Positions 7,001 through 16,498 are shown, counted from the first letter of the stretch. The stretch is DNA of 52,795 bases from JAYWDA01 sp043747555 (GCA_043747555.1 JAYTOY010000083.1:1-52795); one strand, 5' to 3'. Made by a program: numbers and translations. The notes: generated by a model not told the origin, from the sequence alone.

Positions 7001-7924
7001 ATGTTGTCGTTTAGATACGCAGTTATTATCATGTCAGCTTTAATAGTTTTTTCATGCACAAGCGCTGCAAAACGAGAACAAAATAAAGCTCTGTCTGAAC
7101 TAGCTGCACCGACTGGCCCAAGCAAAGGCGAGGCTTTGAAATCATATGCCGAGCAAACTGAAGAAAATATGGTGATCACTGTTAAGCCGAATGGCAAAAT
7201 GCAACTTCCAGATAAGACATCGACTCCTGTTGCGGCCTCAGGGGCAACTCCTGCAAATATCGAAATTCCGCCCTCAAAGCCTGGTGTGACAGAAACACCT
7301 GCCATCGAAGAAACTTCAACTAGAAAACCAGGGCCTGTTGCCTGGTCGCAAGCTGTTGGATGGCTTAAAAATGGAAACACCCGCTTTACGACGGGGCGAC
7401 TTCGGAAAGATGGTCAGTCGTTATCAGATATCAAGCGGCTGACGGCGGGCCAAAAACCTCACACCGTTATCCTGTCTTGTTCGGATTCACGGGTTCCACC
7501 AGAATTAGTCTTTGATCAAAAATTAGGAGAAATTTTTGTGATCCGTGTGTCGGGGGAAATCTTAGATGCTAGCACCGTCGGGAGCATCGAGCATGCGGTC
7601 CAGAACCTGGGAACAAATTTAGTTTTAGTCATGGGACATACAGCATGTGGCGCCATCAAAGCGGCCCATACAAGCTTAAGTGGAGGCAGTGCTGGAAGTC
7701 CTGATATGGATAAAATAAACGCTGATATCCAACCCCGAATTCGGACTTACGGTGGAAAAACGCCGTCGCAAGGTTATATGAAAGAATCTTGGGCGAATGT
7801 TAAAGGGGTTGCTAAGGATCTGATTGAAAGATCACCCATTTTAGCTTCGGCTGTAAAAAACGGCGATTTAAAAATTGCTGAAGCCATGTATGACACGGCC
7901 TCAGGAGTTGTCACATTCTGGTAA
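7001..7924 (+). CDS. Beta-class carbonic anhydrase anchored as a lipoprotein
   Basis: The 307-aa protein starts at ATG 7001 behind a strong AGGAGGT site. It opens with a lipoprotein signal (AVIIMSALIVFSC, lipid-modified Cys about residue 19), then about 85 residues of Pro/Thr/Ala-rich linker, then a beta-carbonic anhydrase domain (about 110-307). Zinc ligands and the Asp-Arg dyad are present: CSDSR (C160, D162, R164) and GHTAC (H213, C216). The enzyme interconverts CO2 and bicarbonate. Most beta-class enzymes are cytoplasmic; the lipobox places this one in the periplasm on a membrane. +2 residue Thr does not block outer-membrane sorting by the E. coli rule. Confidence 0.88.
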   Translation: MLSFRYAVIIMSALIVFSCTSAAKREQNKALSELAAPTGPSKGEALKSYAEQTEENMVITVKPNGKMQLPDKTSTPVAASGATPANIEIPPSKPGVTETPAIEETSTRKPGPVAWSQAVGWLKNGNTRFTTGRLRKDGQSLSDIKRLTAGQKPHTVILSCSDSRVPPELVFDQKLGEIFVIRVSGEILDASTVGSIEHAVQNLGTNLVLVMGHTACGAIKAAHTSLSGGSAGSPDMDKINADIQPRIRTYGGKTPSQGYMKESWANVKGVAKDLIERSPILASAVKNGDLKIAEAMYDTASGVVTFW

Positions 7925-7943
7925 TCAAGATATAGATCTTTTA

Positions 7944-10019
7944 ATGACACTGCCGAATATAACACCTCGAAAAATATTAATCACTGCGGCCCTTCCTTAT
8001 GCCAATGGCTACGTTCATATTGGCCATATGGTTGAATACCTTCAAGCCGATTTTTGGTCGCGATTTCAAAAAATGCGAGGCCATGACGTAGCTTATATTT
8101 GCGCCGATGATACGCATGGCACAGCGATTATGATTCGCGGTCGCGAGATGGGCATCAGTCCCAAAGAAGTGATCGCGAAAGTCTGGCAAGAGCACAACCA
8201 AGATTTTAAAGATTTTGGTGTCGAATTTTCGCACTTTTCCTCTACTGACAGCGAAGAAAATCGCGAACTTTGCGAAGAGTTTTATGGTCATATGAAAGCC
8301 AAAGGTCATATCGCCAAAAAACCAGTTGAACAGCTTTTTTGTGAAACTGATAAAATGTTTTTAGCCGACCGTTTTGTCAAGGGCACTTGCCCCAGTTGCA
8401 GTTCGAAAGATCAGTACGGCGATGGCTGCGATGTGTGCAACGCCACTTACTCGCCCAGTGAAATGAAGGATCGTTATTGTTCGATCTGCCGAAACACTCC
8501 GGTTAAAAAATCTTCTGAGCACCTTTTATTTAAAGTGAATGATTTTAAAGATTATCTAAGCGCTTGGCTGCCGAAACACTTAAGCCCGGAATTCACTAAG
8601 AAAATGATGGAATGGTTCAATGAAGATTTGCGCGACTGGGATATTTCGCGTGATGAACCTTATTTTGGTTTTAAAATTCCAGGCGAAGTCGGAAAATACT
8701 TTTATGTTTGGGTTGATGCCCCAATGGGTTATGTGTCGTCGACTTTGCAGTGGTGTAAAAAAGCCGGAAAAAATTTTTCTGATTACTGGAAAGATGAATC
8801 CAAATCGGAAGTTTACCATTTTATTGGTAAAGACATTGTTTATTTTCATGCTTTGTTTTGGCCAGCTCTTTTGAAAACAGCAGAGTACCGATCTCCCAAT
8901 GCCATTTTTGTTCACGGTCGCCTTATGGTGAATGGTGAAAAAATGAGTAAGTCCAAAGGCACGATGATTCCTGCACGGGCTTATTTAAACCACTTAGATC
9001 AAAATTATTTACGCTACTATTATGCGACAAAATTAAATTCTTCCTCCGACGATTTTGACCTTAGCATGGACGATTTTACTCAGAAGGTGAATTCTGACCT
9101 GATCGGTAAAATCACAAATTTGGCCTCAAGAGGCGCTCAGATGTTGACGAAAAAAATGGATTCGCAAATGTCTGAAGCTGATGCTGAGGGCTTAAAAATC
9201 ATCAAATCCATGCAAGCCGCAGGGCCTGAGATGGCGGAGCTTTTTGAGGATCGTGAATTTGCCAAAGCCACAACAAAGATTCGTGAATGGGCCGATGAAG
9301 CCAACCGATACTTTGATGAAAAAGCCCCTTGGAAAACTTTGGAAAGCGATCCCGCTTCTACAAAAAAAGTTTTAACTTCGACATTAAATATTTTTAGATT
9401 ACTTGCGATTTATTTAAAACCCTTTATCCCTTCCTACACTTTTAAGGTCGAAAAACTTTTTAACGAAGGCCCTTATCAGTGGCAGGATTTAAATAAGACT
9501 TTAACAAATTATCGCCTGAACGATTACGAACATCTGGCGACACGAATTCTTCCAGAACAGGTGACAAACATGATGGATGAAAGCAAAAAAATCAGCGAAG
9601 TTCTTTCAAAAGAGCGTCAAGGCGCCTCGACGGCAGTATCGCCCACGCCTGTCGCAGCCACCACTGCAGATCGAAATGCGATGGGTTCTGAGATGATTGA
9701 AATTGATGATTTTATGAAAGTCGATTTGCGAGTGGCAAAAATCATTGAAGCCGAAGAAATTAAAGAGGCCGATAAACTTTTGCGTTTAAAAGTTGATTTG
9801 GGTGGCGGCGAAACCAGGCAAATTATTGCCGGCATCAAGTCCGCTTATAAAGCGGCTGATTTAATTGGCCGCATGACTGTCGTGGTCGCGAACTTAAAAC
9901 CGCGCAAAATGAAGTTTGGCGAAAGCCAAGGCATGGTCTTAGCGGCAGGCCAAGGTGGATCTGATCTTTTTATTTTATCTCCGGACTCAGGCGCTCAGCC
10001 GGGCCAAAGAATTAAATAA
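7944..10019 (+). CDS. metG: Methionyl-tRNA synthetase
   Basis: The ATG at 7944 gives 691 aa starting MTLPNITPRKILITAALPYA. Class I landmarks are the HIGH motif as HIGH (YVHIGHM, about residue 25) and KMSKS (residues 333-337). The connective peptide has knuckles with CPSC, CDVC, CSIC-type pairs that bind zinc. The C-terminal 105 residues (about 585-691) form the EMAP/Arc1p OB-fold tRNA-binding domain (DLRVAKIIEAEEI, GFGESQGMVLAA-like end), giving the dimeric type of MetRS. It charges tRNA-Met with methionine. The stop overlaps the next gene (TAATG), so the methyltransferase genes behind it are probably cotranscribed. Upstream in-frame codons exist from 7875 but lie inside the previous gene. 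Confidence 0.97.
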   Translation: MTLPNITPRKILITAALPYANGYVHIGHMVEYLQADFWSRFQKMRGHDVAYICADDTHGTAIMIRGREMGISPKEVIAKVWQEHNQDFKDFGVEFSHFSSTDSEENRELCEEFYGHMKAKGHIAKKPVEQLFCETDKMFLADRFVKGTCPSCSSKDQYGDGCDVCNATYSPSEMKDRYCSICRNTPVKKSSEHLLFKVNDFKDYLSAWLPKHLSPEFTKKMMEWFNEDLRDWDISRDEPYFGFKIPGEVGKYFYVWVDAPMGYVSSTLQWCKKAGKNFSDYWKDESKSEVYHFIGKDIVYFHALFWPALLKTAEYRSPNAIFVHGRLMVNGEKMSKSKGTMIPARAYLNHLDQNYLRYYYATKLNSSSDDFDLSMDDFTQKVNSDLIGKITNLASRGAQMLTKKMDSQMSEADAEGLKIIKSMQAAGPEMAELFEDREFAKATTKIREWADEANRYFDEKAPWKTLESDPASTKKVLTSTLNIFRLLAIYLKPFIPSYTFKVEKLFNEGPYQWQDLNKTLTNYRLNDYEHLATRILPEQVTNMMDESKKISEVLSKERQGASTAVSPTPVAATTADRNAMGSEMIEIDDFMKVDLRVAKIIEAEEIKEADKLLRLKVDLGGGETRQIIAGIKSAYKAADLIGRMTVVVANLKPRKMKFGESQGMVLAAGQGGSDLFILSPDSGAQPGQRIK

Positions 10020-10792
10020 TGTCGGCCGACGAATTAAAGCGCGTCGAAGAGATCTACCGCTTTCTCCGTGCCTGGGAATCAAATTTTCCAAAAAAACCGA
10101 CGGTGCAGGACCTTGAAAAATTTAAAATAAAATTAGCAGATTTAAGTCATTCAACTAGCCCAGAGGTTAGCCCTTTAGCAAAATTAGCACTTCACCTTCA
10201 TCAAGATTTAACAGCGAAAAATCTTTTTACCTTTTTAGTTCCCCTCGAGCGCGCCTTACAAAAATCATTGCGAGATGATGAATTTATGATCAGTGAAGGC
10301 GACCAACTAAAAATCCAAACCAAAATATTTCCACTGATCTTAATTTTAGAAAATATACGATCCGCCTTTAACGTGGGATCTTTTTTTAGAACCGCCGAAG
10401 CCTTGGGGGCGCAAGAAATTATACTGTGTGGTTACACGCCAACTCCGCAGCAAGAAAAAATTAAAAAAACCACGATGGGCACCGAAGCTTGGATCCCTTG
10501 GCGTTCGGTGGAATCCACTGAACAAGCCATGGCGGAAGTGAAAGCTCTTGGCTTTCGGCTGATTGGCCTAGAAACCAGTTCGAAAGCCCAAGCCATCACG
10601 GAAACTTTTTTTCATTCACCAACAGCCTTTGTGTTTGGTAATGAACGTTTTGGACTTCAACTTTCGACTTTACGCCTTTGCGATGAGATCCGAAGGATTG
10701 AACTTTCGGGACAAAAAAACTCTTTGAACGTGGCTCATTGTGGGGCCATTGTTTGTCATGAATGGATTAGACAGTGGAACAGCACAAGCTAA
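10019..10792 (+). CDS. SpoU/TrmH-family RNA 2'-O-methyltransferase
   Basis: The 257-aa protein has a helical N-terminal extension (1-100) and a C-terminal SPOUT knot with the three family motifs: ENIRSAFNVGSFFRTAEALG (motif 1), FVFGNERFGL (motif 2) and SLNVAHCGAIVCHEW (motif 3). Such enzymes use SAM to methylate a ribose 2'-OH in tRNA or rRNA. The exact target (for example Gm18 of tRNA or an rRNA site) is not readable from the sequence. It starts on the last base of metG and its 3' end overlaps trmO by 19 bases, so three translation-linked genes form one unit. Confidence 0.85.
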   Translation: MSADELKRVEEIYRFLRAWESNFPKKPTVQDLEKFKIKLADLSHSTSPEVSPLAKLALHLHQDLTAKNLFTFLVPLERALQKSLRDDEFMISEGDQLKIQTKIFPLILILENIRSAFNVGSFFRTAEALGAQEIILCGYTPTPQQEKIKKTTMGTEAWIPWRSVESTEQAMAEVKALGFRLIGLETSSKAQAITETFFHSPTAFVFGNERFGLQLSTLRLCDEIRRIELSGQKNSLNVAHCGAIVCHEWIRQWNSTS

Positions 10793-11565
10793 AGCCCATT
10801 GGTTTTTTCAAATCCCCTTTTAAAAATTTTCTTGAGGCTCCCCGACAAGCTACACATCAAGTTCCGGATTCTTATATTGAACTGCTCCCCAAGCAACAAT
10901 TCGAACAAGCTCTCACTGACTTGGACGGCTTTGATCGGATTTGGGTGATCTTTTCTTTTCACTTAAAAAACCAATGGCGACCGATGGTGATGCCACCAAG
11001 AGGATCTGGAGAAAAGCGCGGTGTCTTTGCAACAAGATCGCCCTTACGCCCCAACCATTTGGGCTTAAGCTGTTTACAAATTTTAAAAATCGAGGGCCTG
11101 AGAGTTTATGTAAGGGGTTCAGATCTTTTAGATGAGACGCCGATTTTTGACATTAAGCCTTATCTACCGTATGCCGATTCATTTCCCGAGGCAAAAACCG
11201 GCTGGCTTGAAGGCATTGAAAATGATCGCTTTCAATACCTGTGGGGCGACTCGGCCTTAAATGAAAGAACTTGGCTAGAAACAAGGGGACTTTTCTTAGA
11301 ACCTATCATTAAAAATCAATTAGAATTTGATCCTACAAACGCCGAAAAAAAACGGGTTCGACCGACTGATATCGAAAATGAGTGGGTTTTTTCTTATCGC
11401 ACTTGGCGAGTTCTTTTCAAATTAGACCCATTACAAAAAAAACTTTATGGACTTAAAATATTTTCTGGCTACAGCGAAAGCGAACTTCTTGAATCCTCTG
11501 ATCCTTACCAGGATAAAGAGATTCATCGAGAGTTTATTAGCTCTTTCAAGACGCGGGTCGACTAG
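10774..11565 (+). CDS. trmO: tRNA t6A37 N6-methyltransferase TrmO (YaeB/TsaA family)
   Basis: The 263-aa protein opens with LKPIGFFKSPFKNFLEAPRQ and contains the two diagnostic motifs TRSPLRPNHLGLS (about 88-100) and SDLLDETPIFDIKPYLPYAD. TrmO uses SAM to add a methyl group to N6-threonylcarbamoyladenosine at position 37 of tRNA-Thr. The N-terminal barrel is complete and a C-terminal extension of about 90 residues matches the longer members such as E. coli YaeB. It overlaps the SpoU gene by 19 bases; its stop and that of the convergent MFS gene share the palindrome CTAG at 11562-11565. Confidence 0.88.
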   Translation: MEQHKLKPIGFFKSPFKNFLEAPRQATHQVPDSYIELLPKQQFEQALTDLDGFDRIWVIFSFHLKNQWRPMVMPPRGSGEKRGVFATRSPLRPNHLGLSCLQILKIEGLRVYVRGSDLLDETPIFDIKPYLPYADSFPEAKTGWLEGIENDRFQYLWGDSALNERTWLETRGLFLEPIIKNQLEFDPTNAEKKRVRPTDIENEWVFSYRTWRVLFKLDPLQKKLYGLKIFSGYSESELLESSDPYQDKEIHREFISSFKTRVD

Positions 11566-12818
11566 GCCGCTTTTTCAAGTTCAATAACTGGCAATTTTTT
11601 CTTCCAAACGTGAACAACTCGAATCATTGATAATGCAATCGTCAGTCGAAAAAATCCGCCAATAATAAACACCGCTAAATATCCAGACTTTGTCAGTCCT
11701 AACATCATTAAAAGTTTTCCGCCCAAAGCCGTTCCTACGATGATTCCTGCGGCACTGATCATATTGTAAACACTTAAGAGAGGAACTTTTTCTTCTTTTT
11801 TTAATTCTTTGAAAAAAATCAGAGCTAGCCCTACTTCATAACAGGCCCAAGCCATCCCCGACATAAATTGGAGCATCACGATGTAGCTGTAATTTTGGCT
11901 AAGGCCCCATAAAAAGGGCGACGGACAGATTAAAATCAGACCCAGCGTAAAAAGTTTGAACGGATCAAACGAGTCTTGCCGATTCTGAATCATCGTCATC
12001 ATTAAAAATTTCCCTATAAGTGCGGCTGCCAGCGAGCCCATGTAAGACGCATAGTTCAGTTTTACCTGAGCCAGTAAATAAGGAGTTACAAACGGCGAAG
12101 ACAAATGCACAGCTACTTGCAGGGGAAAAAAAGCCGTTAAAAATTTTCTTTTCACACCCGTATTTATAAAAAGCCTAAATGAATCTTTAATCCCGCAGTA
12201 TTTTTGACTGAGGGTCCAATCTTTTTTAAAGTGATGGGCGCTTAGAAGAAAGCTAGATCCCAGCCTACAAATAAATCCAAGAAAAAAGATAAAGCCAAAG
12301 ACTGATGAAAAGGGCCCAAGCTCGACATTATTGTGCAGACAAATTCCGCCGCCAACGACGCCAATCAAAAGACCGACTTGCGAAAACCGCGCCCGCTTAG
12401 AAAAGTATCCAAAAGCCTGATCTTGCGGAATAAGGTGACCCATCCAATAGTTCCAGGCCGGTCCCGCTGCGAAATTAGCTGCCCAGTACAGTGTCAGGAT
12501 AATAAATAAAACCCAAAAGTTTGGCGAACCATGATCCGAGAAATACACAAGTGGCAAAAAAGAAATGGCTTGAAGAGCCGTTGTCCCTACCACCCAAGAT
12601 TTATGCGAGCCAATTTTTTTAACCCCTCGTGGAGTGAAAAGCTGCAGAAAAGCTCCACTGACAAGTGGGAGGCTTGCTAATATTCCCGCAAAAACTTCAT
12701 TTAAACCAATCGATAGAACATACGCGGGCAAATAGGTTTCACCAACTCCGACCATCAAACTATAAAGGAATGCATCCAGTAAACTAAGACGTAAGGTTTT
12801 TAAAGTGGAATTACACAC
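11562..12818 (-). CDS. Major facilitator superfamily transporter
   Basis: The 418-aa protein has about 12 hydrophobic segments and a central polar loop, with a GTG start (MCNSTLKTLRLSLLDAFLYS). The first half has the MFS pattern GVGETYLPAYVLSIGLNEVFAG and a motif-A-like loop (PRGVKKIGSHKSW) between helices 2 and 3. The substrate is not evident; the resemblance is to the less characterised MFS groups in bacteria rather than to sugar permeases. It is a single gene, ending on shared stop bases with trmO and separated from the ExoD-like gene by about 95 bases. Confidence 0.8.
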   Translation of the reverse strand: MCNSTLKTLRLSLLDAFLYSLMVGVGETYLPAYVLSIGLNEVFAGILASLPLVSGAFLQLFTPRGVKKIGSHKSWVVGTTALQAISFLPLVYFSDHGSPNFWVLFIILTLYWAANFAAGPAWNYWMGHLIPQDQAFGYFSKRARFSQVGLLIGVVGGGICLHNNVELGPFSSVFGFIFFLGFICRLGSSFLLSAHHFKKDWTLSQKYCGIKDSFRLFINTGVKRKFLTAFFPLQVAVHLSSPFVTPYLLAQVKLNYASYMGSLAAALIGKFLMMTMIQNRQDSFDPFKLFTLGLILICPSPFLWGLSQNYSYIVMLQFMSGMAWACYEVGLALIFFKELKKEEKVPLLSVYNMISAAGIIVGTALGGKLLMMLGLTKSGYLAVFIIGGFFRLTIALSMIRVVHVWKKKLPVIELEKAA

Positions 12819-12911
12819 GGGAGAACTTTCTTTTTGAAACTGACTTCAACCAGTATAGGCTGCCACTAGCGTTCAAACAAATTTCCCGAGGTCCAATTTT
12901 TTAAGATTACG

Positions 12912-13511
12912 CTATTGGATAAAATTTAAACCTGACTTGAATCCCAAAATGAGGCCAGCAAAGAATGCAATGGACAGGACTGATAAGACGTAACTGATTA
13001 AGACCATAAGACCATCTTCCTCTAATTCTGCAATCACTAGCACTGCAATAGCCAAAGCCGGAACCTTATTTGAAAATGGAATTGGGAATGGCAGCGCTAA
13101 TAGTAACGCTTGAACACAGATCACTAAGACATTGAAAACCTTAAAGAATTTGGACCGGAATAAGAAATGCCAGCGCACTTTTAAAAACTTTTCTAAAAAG
13201 TTCCAGATTTTTTCTGCAGCCTTTAAGATATTTATAAGCACTGACTGCGATATAAATTTTTCGTTCCAACGCTGCGGCAGCTTTAACGTTTTTCCAAAAT
13301 AATTTAAGAAGGCCAGGCCCACAATAAAGACTGCAAACAAGGTCGAAAGTCCAGGAAGAGGAATCGGCTGCAAAAACGGCAGTGTTAAAAATAAAATCAA
13401 AATTAATGGACTGGTATCACCTAATGTGTCGAACACATGCTTGAGCCTGAGTGGCTTTTCTTTGGCTTGATCCTCTAAGGATTGCAGTGTTCGTAAAAAG
13501 TGACTTTTCAT
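12912..13511 (-). CDS. ExoD-family inner-membrane protein
   Basis: ATG 13511 gives 199 aa. The family pattern is clear: LRLKHVFDTLGDTSPLILIL followed by the Pro-rich membrane turn LPFLQPIPLPGLSTLFAVFI, then a paired repeat of the same type later (LLALPFPIPFSNKVPALAIA). Four or five hydrophobic helices are visible. ExoD was first described in rhizobial exopolysaccharide production and alkali tolerance; the biochemical role is unknown. The gene lies behind the hppA terminator, so it likely has its own promoter. Confidence 0.8.
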   Translation of the reverse strand: MKSHFLRTLQSLEDQAKEKPLRLKHVFDTLGDTSPLILILFLTLPFLQPIPLPGLSTLFAVFIVGLAFLNYFGKTLKLPQRWNEKFISQSVLINILKAAEKIWNFLEKFLKVRWHFLFRSKFFKVFNVLVICVQALLLALPFPIPFSNKVPALAIAVLVIAELEEDGLMVLISYVLSVLSIAFFAGLILGFKSGLNFIQ

Positions 13512-13540
13512 CAACGACCTAACCTTGAATTATAAGGTTA

Positions 13541-13573
13541 AAAAAAACGACGGTTTTTAATACCGTCGTTTTT
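13541..13573 (-). terminator. Intrinsic terminator after hppA
   Basis: A 12-bp perfect stem, AAAAACGACGGT (13543-13554) with ACCGTCGTTTTT (13562-13573), and a 7-base loop is followed on the minus strand by a T-run. It sits 32 bases past the hppA stop. A second small repeat, AACCTT...AAGGTT (13521-13539), follows. The stem is also flanked by T's on the plus strand. Confidence 0.85.
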
Positions 13574-13604
13574 ACTTCCAAAAAATTAAAAACCTTTAGA
13601 GCGA

Positions 13605-15662
13605 TTATATTTTTGCAATTAACTGTGCAATCAATAATGAAACGACGCTCATCACTTTAATTAAGATGGCAACGCCAGGACCCGAAGTGTCTTTGAAGGG
13701 ATCGCCAACAGTATCGCCGACAACAGCTGCTTTATGAGCCTCACTGCCCTTTTTATGACCTGGCAGTAAACCTTTTTCGATATATTTTTTAGCGTTATCC
13801 CAAGCGCCACCGGCATTGGCCATAAATAAAGACATCGTTGCACCGACGGCCATGGCGCCGGCAAGCATTCCCGCCAGCGAACCAGGTCCTAATAAAAATC
13901 CGACGGCGACAGGGGCTAGAATTGCAATCAAACCAGGAATTATCATTTCCCACAAAGCGGCTTTGGTTGCAATGTCGACGATTTTTGCAGGTTCTGGTTC
14001 GGCTTTACCTTCACGAAGACCTGGAATTTCGTCGAATTGACGTTTAATTTCAACGACGATTCGCTGAGCGGCTTTACCCACAGCTGTCATCGTTGTTGAA
14101 CCAACTAAGAATGGCAGGATTGAGCCCAGTAATATTCCAATTAGAACTTTGCTAGAGGTTAACTCTAAAGCCAGTTTTCCCATACCCGCAAGTTCACGGT
14201 AATGATTCACTTCCATATTAAAGGCTGAAAATAAAGCGACCACAGTCAAAATCGCTGAACCAATCGCAAAACCTTTTCCGATAGCTGCAGTTGTATTTCC
14301 AACCGCATCTAATTCATCGGTGATATCTCGAACATTTTTTCCGAGTCCTGACATTTCAGAAATTCCGCCAGCATTGTCAGCAATAGGCCCGTAAGCATCA
14401 ACGGTCATCACAACCGCTGTTCCTGCAAGCATTCCAACGGCTGCTAATGCGACTCCATAAAGGCCAAGAACCTGGTCAGAAACATAAGCCGCAATAACAA
14501 CAATCAACATTGGAATAGCCACGGATTCCATTCCTACGGCAAGTCCCCGAATGACATTTGTTCCAGCACCTGTCAGAGCAGACTCTGCAACAAGTCGGAT
14601 CGGACGACTGGCTGTATAGTACTCAGTGATAAGACCGATCAGGCCTCCGCCGATAGCACCCGCAGCCAGGGCAATAGTAACATTCTGAGAAATGCCCCAG
14701 TGACCAAGACCGAAATAACAAACGGCGGTTAAAATAATTGGCGGGATGATCAAAGCATTTCTTAAAACCACAGCTGGCTTTGCATTCGCAAAAAGCCTTG
14801 TCACCAAAATCACAATAATTGAAATCACCATACCTAATGCCGACAGCATTAATGGCAAAGTCACGGACAGCCCTTTAGCCGTGGCCGCATTTCCGTCAGA
14901 AACTAAATTCACTAGTTGATCCTGTGGAATCGCAAGTCCAATGGCCATCGCCGCAACAATCGCGGCTACCATGGACTCATAAATATCGGCGCCCATTCCA
15001 GCCACATCACCGACGTTATCACCAACGTTATCGGCGATAACACCGGGATTTCTTGGGTCATCTTCAGGAATTCCTTCTAATACTTTTCCGGCAATATCAG
15101 CGCCGACGTCAGCGGCTTTGGTATAAATTCCGCCACCAATTCGTGCAAATAAAGCAATGGACGAAGCTCCCACTGCAAACGAATGAAGAACAGTTCCTAC
15201 AATATCAGTGCCTGCGTAAATAAAATAAAGGACACCCAGTCCCACAAGGCCAAGCCCTGCGACTGAAAAACCCATTACGGCTCCGCCATCTAAGGCGACC
15301 AGCAAAGCTTTTGCTTTCGATCCCGTGCTTGCAGCTTGAGTGGTTCGAACGTTGGCGTATGTGGCCGCCTTCATTCCAAAAAATCCTGCTAGTAAACTTA
15401 AAAAAGCCCCCAACAAGAAAAATGCGGCGGACTCGGTGCCTAGGCTTAGATATAGTGCGATGCCAACAATCACGGCATAAACAGCTAAAACTTTATATTC
15501 TCGCACTAAGAAAGCCATCGAGCCTTCGCGGATATAAGTGGCAATCCGATTCATTGTTTCGTTGCCTTCAGGTTGAACTTTTACGCGCCAGTAAAGCAGC
15601 AAAGCGATAACTAAACCGACAGCGCCCGCATAGACTGGGGCCAATAAATAGGATTGAAACAT
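13605..15662 (-). CDS. hppA: Membrane-bound ion-pumping pyrophosphatase
   Basis: The 685-aa protein has about 16 membrane helices and the M-PPase active-site signatures: DVGADIAGK with the following EDD-rich loop, DNVGDNVGDVAGMGADIYES, DAYGPIADNAGG and DTVGDPFKDTSGP. It couples hydrolysis of pyrophosphate to H+ or Na+ export across the inner membrane. The position that separates K+-dependent from K+-independent enzymes reads GNTTAAIGKG (Ala, not Lys), so it belongs to the K+-dependent class; whether H+ or Na+ is moved cannot be told here. A small hairpin covers its Shine-Dalgarno site. Confidence 0.95.
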   Translation of the reverse strand: MFQSYLLAPVYAGAVGLVIALLLYWRVKVQPEGNETMNRIATYIREGSMAFLVREYKVLAVYAVIVGIALYLSLGTESAAFFLLGAFLSLLAGFFGMKAATYANVRTTQAASTGSKAKALLVALDGGAVMGFSVAGLGLVGLGVLYFIYAGTDIVGTVLHSFAVGASSIALFARIGGGIYTKAADVGADIAGKVLEGIPEDDPRNPGVIADNVGDNVGDVAGMGADIYESMVAAIVAAMAIGLAIPQDQLVNLVSDGNAATAKGLSVTLPLMLSALGMVISIIVILVTRLFANAKPAVVLRNALIIPPIILTAVCYFGLGHWGISQNVTIALAAGAIGGGLIGLITEYYTASRPIRLVAESALTGAGTNVIRGLAVGMESVAIPMLIVVIAAYVSDQVLGLYGVALAAVGMLAGTAVVMTVDAYGPIADNAGGISEMSGLGKNVRDITDELDAVGNTTAAIGKGFAIGSAILTVVALFSAFNMEVNHYRELAGMGKLALELTSSKVLIGILLGSILPFLVGSTTMTAVGKAAQRIVVEIKRQFDEIPGLREGKAEPEPAKIVDIATKAALWEMIIPGLIAILAPVAVGFLLGPGSLAGMLAGAMAVGATMSLFMANAGGAWDNAKKYIEKGLLPGHKKGSEAHKAAVVGDTVGDPFKDTSGPGVAILIKVMSVVSLLIAQLIAKI

Positions 15663-15667
15663 GATGT

Positions 15668-15682
15668 GGTCTCCTTGAGACC
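15668..15682 (-). promoter_or_regulatory. Hairpin covering the hppA ribosome-binding site
   Basis: On the minus strand GGTCTC-AAG-GAGACC forms a perfect 6-bp stem with a 3-base loop; the AAGGAG site (15671-15676) spans the loop and 3' arm. It ends 5 bases before the ATG, so the folded form would hide the site. Regulation is inferred from structure only. Confidence 0.45.
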
Positions 15683-15715
15683 TTAGGAATTACGAGAACC
15701 TATGCTGAATGTCAC

Positions 15716-16498
15716 TTATCGACGCCCTAGGTCAACGGTCTGCTCAAGCTCGAGCCATACTTCGACGGGATAATGATCTGATGAAAAAATTTGGTCGTGA
15801 ATCACAGCGTGACTGACACGAAAGCCACGGACAAAAACATGATCCAGTTTTAAAATTCGAGGGTCTTCATCAAACTCCACCGGCTTGATCTCCAGTTGTG
15901 CTAGGATTCTAAGCAAATGAAACCAGCGCTTGAAATTCCAAGTATTAAAATCGCCAGCAATAATCAGCGGGCCTTCGTGATTTTGAACCATCTCGAGCAG
16001 CTCTTCGACAAATCTAACAAAGGCCGAGGTGGTCGTAAAATTAACCACATGGGTATTAATCACTAAAAGTTCACTGATTTTTTGCTCTGAATTCGAATTT
16101 GTAAATTTATATTTTGAAGCCAACGACACCTTGGGTGTCCAAAAAAAGAGCTCTCGTTCTTTGCCACGAACAAAATCAATAAACGAGGCTTGAAAGCGCG
16201 ACCCCGTCGCCACGCCTGTGCTATTTTTTTTATAAGAAAAACTTGTGGCCATTTTCCAGTGATGTTCAGGGCAATCGTTCAGCCAGATATTGGGCATCCA
16301 GCCATCATCCATGGCCTCTTGTAAAAGGATTAGATCTTTATCCGCACTTAAGGTTAAAAAATCTTTTCGCCACTTTTCTCTGTGGCGACCTTTATAAACA
16401 TTCCACAAGAGGAGCTTAATAATATCGGGTGCTGCGACGGATTTACCGCCACCCATTTCTTTTAAACTGTCAGGTCGTTTAGGAATTGAAAATGCCAT
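15716..16498 (-). CDS. Endonuclease/exonuclease/phosphatase-fold hydrolase
   Basis: The 260-aa protein has the EEP metal-dependent active site: LLLWNVYKG (Asn), LILLQEAMDDG (Glu), the His of VINTHVV, LIIAGDFNTW (Asp-x-Asn) and the final SSDHYPVEV (Asp-His). Members cut nucleic acids, phosphoinositides or sphingomyelin; no signal peptide is seen and the substrate is not indicated. It starts 3 bases after the stop of the upstream 613-aa gene and is probably cotranscribed. Confidence 0.85.
   Translation of the reverse strand: MAFSIPKRPDSLKEMGGGKSVAAPDIIKLLLWNVYKGRHREKWRKDFLTLSADKDLILLQEAMDDGWMPNIWLNDCPEHHWKMATSFSYKKNSTGVATGSRFQASFIDFVRGKERELFFWTPKVSLASKYKFTNSNSEQKISELLVINTHVVNFTTTSAFVRFVEELLEMVQNHEGPLIIAGDFNTWNFKRWFHLLRILAQLEIKPVEFDEDPRILKLDHVFVRGFRVSHAVIHDQIFSSDHYPVEVWLELEQTVDLGRR

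Noticed and set aside
13816..14047. Plus-strand frames opposite hppA
   Set aside because: Mirror frames of a strongly conserved gene; no ribosome-binding site or motif.
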